Below, piece after piece: positions 49,980-59,580 of a stretch of 64,000 bases of DNA. The stretch is from contig NZ_CYSG01000013.1 in the NCBI RefSeq assembly GCF_001457775.1, positions 38,616-102,615 on the forward strand, in the 5' to 3' direction. Both the position numbers and the translations under genes were made by a program. This DNA is from Phaeobacter sp. CECT 5382. Its GTDB lineage: Bacteria > Pseudomonadota > Alphaproteobacteria > Rhodobacterales > Rhodobacteraceae. The notes beneath the pieces are model-generated. The model was not told where the DNA came from. It made no database searches and worked only from the letters and a program-made list of their open reading frames with translations. Every line of letters begins with the position of its first letter. Position 1 is the first letter of the stretch.

Positions 49980-51335
49980 TCAGTTGCGGGGGCGAGGCCA
50001 GTAGGCTTCGGATGTACCGCACGCCCGCGCTGGGGCGTTCCAATGCATGTACGTAGACCCAATCGAGAGCGCAGATTTCAGCCGCAGGGCTGGTCCCCAG
50101 TCGCTGTTTTCGCGCCGCCTGTCATAGTCCTGTGGCAATTTCTCTTGTAGGGGGGATCCGCTTTCGCTGCGCGAGATCTCCGCCAGTAGATTGGCAGTCC
50201 GGGCCAGAGAGAGGCTCGCGTTCTGTGTCTCACCTGTGGTCAAAGCCTGGCGGAGGGCTGACAGCACGGCAGCGGCCATCAGATAACCGGTGGCATGATC
50301 AAGTGCTTGAACGGGCAAGGGTGTTGGCTTGTCGGCCTTGGCCCAGATACGGCCAGTATCTGCGATGCCCGCACTCATCTGCACCAGGCTGTCAAAGCCG
50401 CGGCGCCCGGACCAGGGGCCAGTCCAGCCATAGGCATTCAGGCTGACTTCGACCCGATTGGGCGCGAGGCGATCACGTGTCGCCAGATCATAGCCGAGCC
50501 CGTCCAGCGCGCCAGGGCGGTAGCCATGCACCAGCACATCGGCCTGCGCGAGCAGGGCTTCGAAACGGGCGCGTCCCTCGGCCGTCTGCAAGTCGAGAAA
50601 GGTCATGGATTTGCCCAGCGAGATATCTTGAATGACACCGGGTTCGTCCCAGCCTGGGGGATCTATGCGCAGTACATCAGCGCCAAACCCGGCGAGGGTG
50701 CGGGTGGCAACCGGACCTGCCAGCACGCGGGTAAGATCCAACACCCGAAGCCCCTGCAGGGGCCGGGCCTGTGTGGCCTGATGATTTGGCCGCAAAGCGA
50801 CGGGGCGTTTTTGGTCCCAATGGATTAATGGTTCAGCCGCAAGAGCCTGCCCCTGAGGGTGCTGCATCCAGTCGGCACGACTGCGCATGGCAGCTGCAAC
50901 GCCATCTTGATCTACAATTTCCGTCTCTAATGTGCCGCTATCCCAGTCACGCACTGCCACCCTGACGGCATCGGGACTTGCGGCGCAGCCCAGCACCTTG
51001 AGAGCTGCGGCGCGGTGATGAGGCAGGTTGGTGTGCAACCGGATCCAGCCGTCGCGACAGGCATAATTCCCAGCAATGGGGTCCCAGAGACTGGGCAGCT
51101 CCCACCCCTGAGGGGCAAAACTGTAGCCAAACCAGAGCGAGGCGAGACGTTGGTCAACGCAGACTGGAAGCACCTCCTGGCTCAGCCCCATGGCTTGAAT
51201 CAGGGCGGCCAGCTCCTGCCCGACAGCGGCGAAGCTGGCATTGGCCAATTCGCTGACCGCATAGGCGCTGTTGTAGCGTTCATGCCCTATGACCACGTAG
51301 GCTTCCGGGGCGGGAATGTCGCGGATCAGGCTCAT
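49980..51335 (-). CDS. CaiB/BaiF-type CoA-transferase with an extra N-terminal region
   Basis: This 451-residue protein has the family III core in its second half: LQGLRVLDLTRVLAGPVATRTLAGFGADVLRIDPP near 193-227, SLNAYGWTGPWSGRRGFDSLVQ near 298-319 and PVQALDHATGYLMAA with the likely catalytic Asp at 346. The first 190 residues look like the other part of the same fold placed in front. Substrates are unknown. Its start overlaps the stop of the upstream permease gene by 4 bases (ATGA), so it belongs to the YejFABE-type operon. Confidence 0.85.
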   Translation of the reverse strand: MSLIRDIPAPEAYVVIGHERYNSAYAVSELANASFAAVGQELAALIQAMGLSQEVLPVCVDQRLASLWFGYSFAPQGWELPSLWDPIAGNYACRDGWIRLHTNLPHHRAAALKVLGCAASPDAVRVAVRDWDSGTLETEIVDQDGVAAAMRSRADWMQHPQGQALAAEPLIHWDQKRPVALRPNHQATQARPLQGLRVLDLTRVLAGPVATRTLAGFGADVLRIDPPGWDEPGVIQDISLGKSMTFLDLQTAEGRARFEALLAQADVLVHGYRPGALDGLGYDLATRDRLAPNRVEVSLNAYGWTGPWSGRRGFDSLVQMSAGIADTGRIWAKADKPTPLPVQALDHATGYLMAAAVLSALRQALTTGETQNASLSLARTANLLAEISRSESGSPLQEKLPQDYDRRRENSDWGPALRLKSALSIGSTYMHWNAPARACGTSEAYWPRPRN

Positions 51336-52486
51336 TGCTGATAGGGGTCAAGACTGTCGCGCAGCCCGTCGCCAAAGAAGTTGAACGCCAGAACAATCAC
51401 AACAATGGGCAGCATCGGGATCGCGGTCCAGGGATAGATCTCGATCGAGGCGAGGTTCTGGGCATCATTGAGCATCACCCCCCAGCTGACCGCAGGCGCG
51501 CGCAGGCCAAGACCAAGGAAGGACAGCGCAGTTTCGCCCAGGATCATCGCCGGGATTGACAGCGTCGCCGATGCGATGAGATGCGACATGAAATTGGGGA
51601 TCAGGTGCTTGCGAATGACGCGCCCCGATGAGGCCCCCATCATTTCGGCCGCGCGGACATATTCTTCTTCGCGCAGAGACAGGAATTTGGCCCGAACAGA
51701 TCGTGCCAAGCCTGGCCAATCCAGAATGCCAAGGATCACCGAGATGATGAAAAACACTGCCACCGGCGACCAGTTCGACGGCACAGCTGCCGAAAGCGCC
51801 AGCCACAGCGGCAGTTCAGGCAGCGAGCGCAGAACCTCGATCACCCGGTTGATGACCCAGTCGATCTTGCCGCCGAAGTAACCCGCGATGGAGCCGAAGA
51901 AGATGCCAAGCACAAAGGACACTGAAATCCCGATCAGGCCGACAGTCAGCGAGAGCTGCGCGCCATAAAGGATGCGGCTGAATACATCACGTCCCAGCCG
52001 ATCAGAGCCCCACAGAAAGACGGTGGCGTCTTCGGGGGCGCAAAACAGATGGGTGGTGGTGGGGATCAGCCCGGCAATGCGATAGCTTTTGCCTTCACAT
52101 AGGAATTCCAGCGGTAGTGGACGGTTCAGATCCGGTTTGAACACCCATTGAAAGGTTTCCAGGTCGGCCTCTGAGGTCATCGGATAGATGAAGGGGCCGA
52201 CAAATTCGCCCTCGTGGAAGAGATTGATGGATTGCGGCGGCGAATAAAGGTGTTCGCTGTGGCGCTCATTGGGCCCGTAGGGCGCGATAAAGCCCACGAC
52301 CGGCAGCAAAACATAGCAAATCAGCAGAAAGGCACCAGAGATCAGCCCCAGCTTGTGGGTCTTGAACTTGCGCCAGATCAGCACCCAGTTGGGGGCATCC
52401 AGGTCCTTGCGCTCCAGCTCTTGCAGGGCGGCGGCGGGATCATAGGGGGCATCATCGACAAAACGTCCGTCAGGCAGTTGGGTCAT
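51332..52486 (-). CDS. yejE: peptide ABC transporter permease, YejE type
   Basis: This 384-residue permease has a cytoplasmic N-terminus, a first helix near 48-68, a periplasmic segment of about 110 residues, then the DppC-like core with GSDRLGRDVFSRILYGAQLSLTVG near 160-183 and the ATPase-contact loop EEYVRAAEMMGASSGRVIRKHLIPNFMSHLI near 273-303. The long periplasmic insert and its partners fit YejE rather than DppC. It overlaps yejB and the CoA-transferase by 4 bases each. Confidence 0.87.
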   Translation of the reverse strand: MTQLPDGRFVDDAPYDPAAALQELERKDLDAPNWVLIWRKFKTHKLGLISGAFLLICYVLLPVVGFIAPYGPNERHSEHLYSPPQSINLFHEGEFVGPFIYPMTSEADLETFQWVFKPDLNRPLPLEFLCEGKSYRIAGLIPTTTHLFCAPEDATVFLWGSDRLGRDVFSRILYGAQLSLTVGLIGISVSFVLGIFFGSIAGYFGGKIDWVINRVIEVLRSLPELPLWLALSAAVPSNWSPVAVFFIISVILGILDWPGLARSVRAKFLSLREEEYVRAAEMMGASSGRVIRKHLIPNFMSHLIASATLSIPAMILGETALSFLGLGLRAPAVSWGVMLNDAQNLASIEIYPWTAIPMLPIVVIVLAFNFFGDGLRDSLDPYQQ

Positions 52487-53511
52487 GCGTCACGCCCCTC
52501 GTAGCGAATGCGGGGATCCAGAAGCACCAGCAAAACATCGGATATCATCGTGCCAATCAGGGTCAGCAGTGCCACGAACATCAGCACAAAGGCGGACAGG
52601 AACATGTCCTGGGTTTTGAGCGCGGTCAGAAGGGTCGGCCCGATGGTTTGCAGCCCGAGCACGACCGAAACCAGAACTGATCCGGAAATCATCGACGGCA
52701 GCAGGTTGCCGATATCGGCAACAAAGGGGTTGAAGGCGACCCGCAGGGGATACTTCGCCAGCATACGCGTGGGCGACATGCCCTTGGCGATCGCGGTTTC
52801 CACATAGGGTTTGCCCAACTCATCCAGCATATTGGCGCGCAGGCGCTGCATCATCGCCGAAGCCCCGGCGGTGCCAATCACAAAGGTCGGAACAATCAAA
52901 TGTATCAGGATCGAATTGACCTTTGCCATCGACATTGGCTCCCCCTCGAAGGCGGGGTCCATCAACCCGCCGATCGGCAAGTTGAACCAGCGATGGCCAT
53001 AGTAGAACAGGATCAGCGCCAGCAGAAAGTTTGGCGTGGCCAGGCCGAGATAGCCGACAAAGGCGGAGGTGTAGTCGACCCAAGTGCGCGCCCGCGCAGC
53101 CGCCAGCACACCCAATGGCAGGGCCACCACATAGACGAACAAAACGGCGGCCAGATTGACCAGAACCGTCAGCCAAAGGCTGTCGCCGACGATCTCGGCC
53201 ACGGGGCGGTCAAATTCAAAGGACCAGCCAAAGTTGCCCTGGATCAGTCCGGAAAACCCATGTGGACCCGGCAGGAAACCAACCCAGATAAAATACTGCT
53301 GCCATAGGGGTTTGTCCAAAGCGTATTCGCTGCGCAGGAACTCGGCCTTGGCCACGCCCGCAGACTGTCCACTGGCGCGCAGTTCGGCGATCTGGTTGGA
53401 CAGGTAATCCCCGGGGGGCAGGTTGATGATCACAAAGACAAGCACCGACACCACCCAGAGGGTCAGAAGCATGGTGCCAAACCGGTAGAGGGCGTAGCGC
53501 AGGATTTCCAT
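52483..53511 (-). CDS. yejB: peptide ABC transporter permease, YejB type
   Basis: This 342-residue permease has six predicted helices. LRYALYRFGTMLLTLWVVSVLVFVIINLPPGDYL is at the start, and the contact loop ETAIAKGMSPTRMLAKYPLRVAFNPFVADIGNLLPSMISGSVLVSVVLGL lies near 236-285. It pairs with the YejE-type protein. The start overlaps the stop of the binding-protein gene by 1 base, and its end overlaps yejE by 4 bases. Confidence 0.88.
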   Translation of the reverse strand: MEILRYALYRFGTMLLTLWVVSVLVFVIINLPPGDYLSNQIAELRASGQSAGVAKAEFLRSEYALDKPLWQQYFIWVGFLPGPHGFSGLIQGNFGWSFEFDRPVAEIVGDSLWLTVLVNLAAVLFVYVVALPLGVLAAARARTWVDYTSAFVGYLGLATPNFLLALILFYYGHRWFNLPIGGLMDPAFEGEPMSMAKVNSILIHLIVPTFVIGTAGASAMMQRLRANMLDELGKPYVETAIAKGMSPTRMLAKYPLRVAFNPFVADIGNLLPSMISGSVLVSVVLGLQTIGPTLLTALKTQDMFLSAFVLMFVALLTLIGTMISDVLLVLLDPRIRYEGRDA

Positions 53512-55430
53512 CAGCCCTGCCCATCTTCAAAGAAGAACTCATCCGGTCGGTAGATGCCAAAATGTGCGCCGGGCTCCCAGGCCCAGATGGCTTTTTCGGG
53601 GACGTTACGCAAGCGATCCGACACCACCACCGGCTGTGGGGCAGCAGAGACGATACCAATACCGTAGACCTGATCGGCGTGAATTTTCAGCATCTCATGC
53701 CAAGCGGCGGCACGGCCCGCGTCATCGGTGGCGTTTTCCCAATCATGCATCAGCTCCATCAGGCGCTGAGCGGGAGCCATGTCGGGGGCCTCGCCGGCGG
53801 CACCGGCCGTCTGGTAATACTGCCCCCATTTTGGCCAGGCCAGAAAGACCTGATCCGTCGGCGCAAGGTAGGCAGGCGATGTGTAGTTTTGCGGCAAGCC
53901 ATTGTCCCAGCCGTACCAGACCGATGCCATGGAGGAGCCGGAAAACACCCGGTTGCGCAGAATGTCGCGATCCAGAGGGCGCATGATCAGTTTCACGCCA
54001 ACATCGTTCCAGTCGTCGGTGATGATCTGCAGCGCGTTTTCAACTTCCTGACGCTCGCCAGCGGTTTCCACCACCAGTTCCATCGGGCGGCCATCAGGCA
54101 GGCGGCGGATGCCATAACCGTCTTTTTCGCCAAGGCCCGCTTCATCCAACAGCCGATTGGCCAACTCCGGGTCAAAACTGGCCCAGGCCTTGCGCATCTC
54201 GGGATCAAAGAAGGGGCTTTGCTCCAGCACGGTCATGGCACCGGGTTTGGCCAGTTTGAAAAACAGCGCCCGGTTGATGGCGGCCCGGTTGATCGACACC
54301 GACAGGGCACGGCGCACGCGGACATCGCGCAGCACATTGCGCCAGACCGGGTCGGCCACGTTCAGGTTCGGATAGATCGCAATCTGTGAGGCCGCACCAG
54401 TGCCCCAGAGAAAAGTCTTGTAGCCGGCACCGTCGGTCTCTCCCTTGCGCAGGATCGGGATATCGCGAAATCCCAGACCACGGGCCTGCAGATCGGCCTC
54501 TCCCGCGTTGGATTTGGCGGCCACCAGACCGGCGGCGACGATCTCCATCTCGACCGTGTCGATATAAGGCAGTTGCACCCCCTTGCTGTCGACGCGGTGA
54601 TAATAGGGATTGCGGACAAACTGATGGCGGATCTTTTTGCCGGCGGTGGCGTTGATCCAGGGCTGCAGTGTGGGCAGTTCGTGATTGTCGAACTTATACA
54701 TGTTGTCGTATTTATTATGCAGCGCTGCCCAGCTTTTGACGCGGGCATAATCGACCTCTTCGGCCAGGGCTTCGGCGCTGGCGTAGTCTGCATGAAATTG
54801 TTTGAGATAGTTTGCCGGGCGATAGATGAATGGCGGCCGGGCTTGGGCCAGGTTCTGCAGAAACTGGGGATTTGGTGCGTCCCACTCGTAGATTACTGTG
54901 GTTGCATCCGGGAAACTGACCTGTGGCAGCGCACCTTCAGCATACATGAAATCAGGGGGGCCGGCCGGGCTCAGCAGTGGGTTTTGGGCGATGTCTTGCC
55001 ACCAGTATTCAAAATCCGCCGAGGTGAAAGGATCTCCGCTGGACCAGCGATGGCCGGGGCGCAGATTCAGCGTGTAGCGCCGGTTGCCTTCGTTTTCAAA
55101 GCCAAGCAAAATATCTGGCTGCAGCAGATATTGCGTGTCGTAACCGACCAGACGGGCGTAGCCATAGACCACCATCTGGCGAATATCCTTGGAGCGGGTC
55201 ACCATGGTGTTCAGAGTGCCACCTTGAACGCCAAAATCGCGTCCCTTGGCGGCAAGATCAACCACCAGTGGGCTCTGCGGCAAACGCTCTGTGACCGGGG
55301 GCATGTTGCCACTATTGACTTCATCCTGCCAGAACGCGCTTTCGACAAAGGCCGGACCGGCAAGACTGCTGAGCGGGGTCAGCAGCAGGGTGGCGGCGAG
55401 CGCCAGGATGGAATTGCGGGCGTTAAACAT
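53511..55430 (-). CDS. yejA: peptide ABC transporter substrate-binding protein, YejA type
   Basis: With the ATG at 55430 the protein has 639 residues and a signal peptide (residues 5-24, ending SLAGP). It belongs to the family 5 extracellular solute-binding proteins: RYTLNLRPGHRWSSGDPFTSADFEYWW near 134-160 and RDVRVRRALSVSINRAAINRALF near 370-392. The size fits YejA, which binds oligopeptides including microcin C-like compounds in enterobacteria. The start overlaps the end of the ATPase gene by 8 bases. Confidence 0.88.
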   Translation of the reverse strand: MFNARNSILALAATLLLTPLSSLAGPAFVESAFWQDEVNSGNMPPVTERLPQSPLVVDLAAKGRDFGVQGGTLNTMVTRSKDIRQMVVYGYARLVGYDTQYLLQPDILLGFENEGNRRYTLNLRPGHRWSSGDPFTSADFEYWWQDIAQNPLLSPAGPPDFMYAEGALPQVSFPDATTVIYEWDAPNPQFLQNLAQARPPFIYRPANYLKQFHADYASAEALAEEVDYARVKSWAALHNKYDNMYKFDNHELPTLQPWINATAGKKIRHQFVRNPYYHRVDSKGVQLPYIDTVEMEIVAAGLVAAKSNAGEADLQARGLGFRDIPILRKGETDGAGYKTFLWGTGAASQIAIYPNLNVADPVWRNVLRDVRVRRALSVSINRAAINRALFFKLAKPGAMTVLEQSPFFDPEMRKAWASFDPELANRLLDEAGLGEKDGYGIRRLPDGRPMELVVETAGERQEVENALQIITDDWNDVGVKLIMRPLDRDILRNRVFSGSSMASVWYGWDNGLPQNYTSPAYLAPTDQVFLAWPKWGQYYQTAGAAGEAPDMAPAQRLMELMHDWENATDDAGRAAAWHEMLKIHADQVYGIGIVSAAPQPVVVSDRLRNVPEKAIWAWEPGAHFGIYRPDEFFFEDGQG

Positions 55431-57195
55431 GGCAGCGTACCTTATGTCCGGGCTCAAGCGGCACAAGCGGCGGCGCGTCGAGACCTGAGAATCTGAATTG
55501 TTCGGGCCAGTCGTCCGGGCTGCCTGCCCCCTGTGCCACCAGTTTCAGATCAATTGGGCGATGGATATCTGGTTCCGGTTGGGCGGCGATCAGTGCCTTG
55601 GTATAGGGATGTTGCGGATTGTGAAACAGGGTCTCTGGGGTGGCCTGTTCAACGATCAGCCCCCGTCGCATCACTGCGACCTCGTCGGCGATGCGGGCGA
55701 CCACGGCCAGATCATGGCTGATAAAGAAATAAGAAAGCTTTTGCTGGTCGCGGATCCGTTCCAGCAGCCGCAGGATCTGTTCCTGCACGGAGACATCCAG
55801 CGCCGAGGTGGGCTCGTCGCAGACCAAAAGCGAAGGGTTCAACATCAGAGCGCGCGCAATCGACAGACGTTGGCGCTGACCGCCGGAAAAAGCATGCGGG
55901 TATCGCTGCAGCATATCACGGCTGAGACCGACAGTATTGAGCATTTCAGCCGCGCGGTCGCGGCGCTCGGCCCGGGTGCCGATGTCGTGAATCTCCAAGG
56001 GTTCGGTCATGGTGTCCAGAATACGCATGCGCGGGCTCAGCGACGAATAAGGGTCCTGAAACACCATTTGGGCTTCGCGTTGAAAAGCAGTACGCGCGGT
56101 CCGGTCCATTTGGTGCACTTGGATCGCGTCGCTGCCTTCGCGACCCCGAAACACCACCGTGCCACCGGCATCGGGCGGTTCAGCCCCAAGCGCAATCCGG
56201 GCGGCTGTGGTCTTGCCGGACCCACTTTCACCAACGATGGCCAGGGTCTTGCCACGGGGCAGTTTCAGATCAACACCCCGGCAGGCATGGATCAGGCTGG
56301 GGGCTTTCCAGCCTTTTCCGGCGCGCATGCTGTAGGTCTTGGAGACCGCTGTCATTTCTAAAATGAGATCTTCCCGGGATGGCAGCGCTTGTGGCTCTGC
56401 TGCGGCAGGGATTTTTGGAGCAGCAGCGATCAGAGCCCGGGTATAGGGATGCGCGGGGGTCGACAGCAGCGGCTCGGCGGAGCCTGCCTCCATCACGCGG
56501 CCTTTGTGCATGACCACGACCTGTTCGGCCATGTTTGCCACAACGCCCAGATCATGGGTCACCAGGATCATCGCCATGCCGGTGTCGCGCTGTAGCTCTT
56601 TCATCAGGCCCAGCACCTGCGCCTGTGTTGTGACGTCGAGCGCGGTTGTTGGCTCGTCCGCGATCAAAAGCTGCGGTTTGGCGACCATGGCCATGGCGAT
56701 CATGGCGCGCTGGCGCATGCCGCCCGAGAGCTCAAACGGGTAGGAGCTATAGGTGCGTTCCGGGTCGGGAAAGCCGACGCGCTCGAAACAGGCAAGCACT
56801 TCTTTCTTGGCTTCGGCTTCGCTTTTGCGACCATGCAGCCAAAGGACTTCGGCGACCTGATTACCGATCCGGTGCAGGGGCGACAGCGACCGCATCGGCT
56901 CCTGAAAGATCATCGCTACCTGATTGCCGCGAAGATCGCGCATTTTACGCTCTTCCAGAGTGACCAGATCGGTGGGGCCTTGTGCACATTGCATGTGGAT
57001 GCTGCCGGACCGGATCTGGGCCGCCTTGGGCAGAATACGCAGGACCGCACGACACGTGATCGTCTTGCCGGATCCGCTTTCGCCGACCAGCGCCAGGGTC
57101 TCACCAGGGGCGACATCAAAGCTGACATCCTGCACGACGGAGTCATCTTTGCCAAAACCGATGCTGAGATTTTTGACAGAGAGCAGAGGCGCCAT
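55423..57195 (-). CDS. yejF: peptide ABC transporter with two ATP-binding domains, YejF type
   Basis: This 590-residue protein has two ABC domains. The first has Walker A GESGSGKT near 37 and signature LSGGMRQRAMIAMAM near 158. The second has GESGSGKTT near 325, FSGGQRQRLSIARALML near 443 and LLVCDEPTSALD near 463. Each domain ends in an oligopeptide-transporter C-terminal extension. It is first in the minus-strand operon yejF-yejA-yejB-yejE-CoA-transferase. Confidence 0.9.
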   Translation of the reverse strand: MAPLLSVKNLSIGFGKDDSVVQDVSFDVAPGETLALVGESGSGKTITCRAVLRILPKAAQIRSGSIHMQCAQGPTDLVTLEERKMRDLRGNQVAMIFQEPMRSLSPLHRIGNQVAEVLWLHGRKSEAEAKKEVLACFERVGFPDPERTYSSYPFELSGGMRQRAMIAMAMVAKPQLLIADEPTTALDVTTQAQVLGLMKELQRDTGMAMILVTHDLGVVANMAEQVVVMHKGRVMEAGSAEPLLSTPAHPYTRALIAAAPKIPAAAEPQALPSREDLILEMTAVSKTYSMRAGKGWKAPSLIHACRGVDLKLPRGKTLAIVGESGSGKTTAARIALGAEPPDAGGTVVFRGREGSDAIQVHQMDRTARTAFQREAQMVFQDPYSSLSPRMRILDTMTEPLEIHDIGTRAERRDRAAEMLNTVGLSRDMLQRYPHAFSGGQRQRLSIARALMLNPSLLVCDEPTSALDVSVQEQILRLLERIRDQQKLSYFFISHDLAVVARIADEVAVMRRGLIVEQATPETLFHNPQHPYTKALIAAQPEPDIHRPIDLKLVAQGAGSPDDWPEQFRFSGLDAPPLVPLEPGHKVRCHV

Positions 57196-57481
57196 TCAGC
57201 GCTGCCCGTCGTTGTGTTTATATCCAGACATTATGTGTCCCGTTTTCCCCTGTTTTTTTGGTTCACCATCGCGCGCAGGCGTCAGTCTAGTCAAACCCCA
57301 TTTACCATAGCACCGCTTTGCTGAAGAAAAATTGATCCAGCGGCACCGCAGGGCCACAATTTATGCGTCCGACGCTTGTGATAGATGGCAAGTGCTACAC
57401 ATTTGTGGCGAGATCTGGCAGATCAGAGCCAGGGTCAGCCATCCTGGCCATCCCGCGCACATTGACCATAGGAGACCTGGC
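57196..57481. promoter_or_regulatory. divergent control region of yejF and the small methyltransferase gene
   Basis: This 286-base gap separates two divergent starts and must hold both promoters. No inverted repeat or known operator stood out. A GGAGA ribosome binding site precedes the methyltransferase ATG at 57482. Confidence 0.4.
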
Positions 57482-57976
57482 ATGAGCACTCGACTGGATC
57501 TATTTATCGATCGTATGGTGTCGCAACGCGCCTGCCTGGACTACGGGATCCGTGAAACAGCAGCGCTGGCTGGACCTGTGTTTGAACTGGGGCTGGGCAA
57601 TGGTCGCACCTATCACCACATGAAACACAATATTTCGGGTCGCGATCTGTTTGTGTTTGAACGCGCGGTTGCGTCGCACCCGGACAGTACACCCCCAGAG
57701 GATCTGACCATTCTGGGCGATGTGCGCGAAACTCTTCCTGCGGCCCTGAGTCGCTTTGGAGCCACTGCCAGCCTCATTCATGCCGATCTTGGCGGGCACA
57801 ACCGGGAAAAGAACGATGCCTTTGCGCGGCTGATTTCGCCGCTGGTCGAGCCGATTCTGGCGGTTGGCGGGCTGATGGTTTCATCGGACCGGATGTATTT
57901 CGAAACCCTGCGCGAGATGCCATTGCCGCCCGAGGCCGTCGAAGGCCGTTGCTTCATCTATCGCCGCGACGCCTGA
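57482..57976 (+). CDS. small SAM-dependent methyltransferase (Methyltransf_17-like), paralogue of 40501-40977
   Basis: With the ATG at 57482 the protein has 164 residues. It has VFELGLGNGRTYHHMKHNI near 32-50, HPDSTPPEDLTILGD near 66-80, LIHADLGGHNREKND near 98-112 and GGLMVSSDRMYFETL near 129-143, ending GRCFIYRRDA. These segments line up one by one with the methyltransferase of the glycosyltransferase operon. The gene has no operon partners; a GST gene follows after 111 bases. Substrate unknown. Confidence 0.8.
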   Translation: MSTRLDLFIDRMVSQRACLDYGIRETAALAGPVFELGLGNGRTYHHMKHNISGRDLFVFERAVASHPDSTPPEDLTILGDVRETLPAALSRFGATASLIHADLGGHNREKNDAFARLISPLVEPILAVGGLMVSSDRMYFETLREMPLPPEAVEGRCFIYRRDA

Positions 57977-58087
57977 TCCGTCTGTCGGCAAAATAGTTTT
58001 GGGACGTTTGGTTACGCTGGTCTCTTTCGGGTCGGCCCTCTTAGGCTGCGGGCCGACCACTGATCGCCGAACGAGGGAGGCTCCTTG

Positions 58088-58717
58088 ATGATTTTTTACG
58101 ATTGTTCCACCGCGCCCAATCCGCGCCGGGCGCGGATGTTTTTGGCCGAAAAAGGGCTTGCGCCGGAAACCCACGATATCTCTATCGCCAAGGGAGAGCA
58201 GCTGAGCGCGGCTTTTCGCGCGGTCAACCCAGGTGCCACGATCCCGGTTCTGGTCACGGATGCAGGTACGGTTCTGACTGAAAACCTGGGCATCGCGGCC
58301 TACCTCGAGGCGTATCAGCCAGAACCCGCCCTGATGGGGCGCACCGCGGATGAAAAGGGGCTGGTTCTGATGTGGAATTCCATCGTCGAACAGCAAGGCG
58401 GCGCGCCCATCGCTGAAACCCTGCGCAAAACGCATCCCGCGTTTCAGGACCGTGCCATTCCGGGACCGGACAACTACGCTCAGCTGCCGGAACTGGCCGA
58501 ACGTGGTGTAGCCCGCACCGCGCGCTTTTTTGACATGCTCGAAGAGCGTCTGAGCCAAAGCCCCTATCTAGCCGGCGAAGACTTTACCCTTGCGGATATT
58601 TCGGCCTTTGTCTTTGTGGAATTTGCCCGCGTCGTCAAACTGCGCATTCCCGAAGATAACAGCGCCACACTTGCCTGGCACGCTGCCATCAAGGCTCGCC
58701 CCAGCGCGCAGCTCTAA
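58088..58717 (+). CDS. glutathione S-transferase family protein
   Basis: About 209 residues from the ATG at 58088. The N-terminal thioredoxin-like domain reads MIFYDCSTAPNPRRARMFLAEKGL, with the active-site Ser or Cys near residues 6-7, then GATIPVLVTDAGTVLTENLGIAAYLE, the glutathione-binding turn with cis-Pro. The helical C-terminal half includes SPYLAGEDFTLADISAFVFVEF near 158-179. The role may be detoxification or isomerisation; the substrate cannot be told. AGGGAGG lies 9-15 bases upstream. Confidence 0.9.
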   Translation: MIFYDCSTAPNPRRARMFLAEKGLAPETHDISIAKGEQLSAAFRAVNPGATIPVLVTDAGTVLTENLGIAAYLEAYQPEPALMGRTADEKGLVLMWNSIVEQQGGAPIAETLRKTHPAFQDRAIPGPDNYAQLPELAERGVARTARFFDMLEERLSQSPYLAGEDFTLADISAFVFVEFARVVKLRIPEDNSATLAWHAAIKARPSAQL

Positions 58718-58810
58718 ACGTTTGGCGCTATCAATGCGATCCGCAGGCAGACTGGACAAGCCTGGCTGTGGATCGCAGGATGCGTCAACTGAATGAGAGT
58801 GAAATGAGAC

Positions 58811-59476
58811 ATGTCGCGCAAGCCGCTTTTACACCGTGATGACCCCAGTGCCGAACCTCTGGTGGGCAATGTCAAAGTCACCCGCGAGGACTGGCTGAAT
58901 GTGGCAATGGACGTGCTGATCACCGACGGGGTCGAGCAGGTCAAAGTGCTGGCGCTGGCCGAACGCATGCATGTGTCGCGCTCTTCGTTTTACTGGTATT
59001 TCAAATCGCGTCAGGACCTACTGGACGCGCTGCTGAAAACCTGGGAGCAAACCAATACTGTCGCCATGGTCGCCCGCGCTGAAGCTTCGGCAGATACCAT
59101 CACGGCAGCTGTGTTGAATGTGTTTCACTGCATCGCCAACCCGGCGCTGTTCAACACGGCACTGGATTTTGCGGTGCGCGACTGGGCGCGGCGCTCCGGC
59201 AAGGTGCGTAGCTTGCTGGACCGGTCGGATGCGCGTCGGGTTGAGGCCTTGACCAAAATGTTCGCGCGCTATGGCTGCCCGGATCTGGAGGCCATGACCC
59301 GGGCTAAGGTGCTGTATTACATGCAGCTGGGCTATGACATGGCCGAACCCAATGAAAGCCACGCGCATCGTCTACAGATGACGCCGTATTATCTGAAGGT
59401 CTTTACTGGCGTTGAGCCGAGTGAGGAAGAACTGGCTGATTTTGCAGCCTTTACCGAGAAACACTGGGATCTGTAA
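58811..59476 (+). CDS. TetR-family transcriptional regulator
   Basis: This 221-residue protein has a TetR HTH at about residues 24-72: REDWLNVAMDVLITDGVEQVKVLALAERM, then HVSRSSFYWYFKSRQDLLDALL. The rest is an all-helical ligand and dimer domain of no recognised subtype. It starts 93 bases after the GST gene in the same direction and could control it. A strong terminator follows, shared with the convergent ior gene. Confidence 0.9.
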   Translation: MSRKPLLHRDDPSAEPLVGNVKVTREDWLNVAMDVLITDGVEQVKVLALAERMHVSRSSFYWYFKSRQDLLDALLKTWEQTNTVAMVARAEASADTITAAVLNVFHCIANPALFNTALDFAVRDWARRSGKVRSLLDRSDARRVEALTKMFARYGCPDLEAMTRAKVLYYMQLGYDMAEPNESHAHRLQMTPYYLKVFTGVEPSEEELADFAAFTEKHWDL

Positions 59477-59536
59477 AACGGGATCTTTGAAATCGGCAGC
59501 CCTGTTGGATGCAGGCAGGTAGGATGCAGACAGAAG

Positions 59537-59566
59537 AATGGCCCCAACTGGGGCCATTTCGTTTTT
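59537..59566. terminator. bidirectional terminator between the TetR and ior genes
   Basis: AATGGCCCC (59537-59545) pairs perfectly with GGGGCCATT (59550-59558) around AACT; TTTTT follows at 59562-59566. A-rich sequence on the left side could serve the minus-strand gene as well. Confidence 0.85.
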
Positions 59567-59580
59567 GCTGAAGGCTTGCC

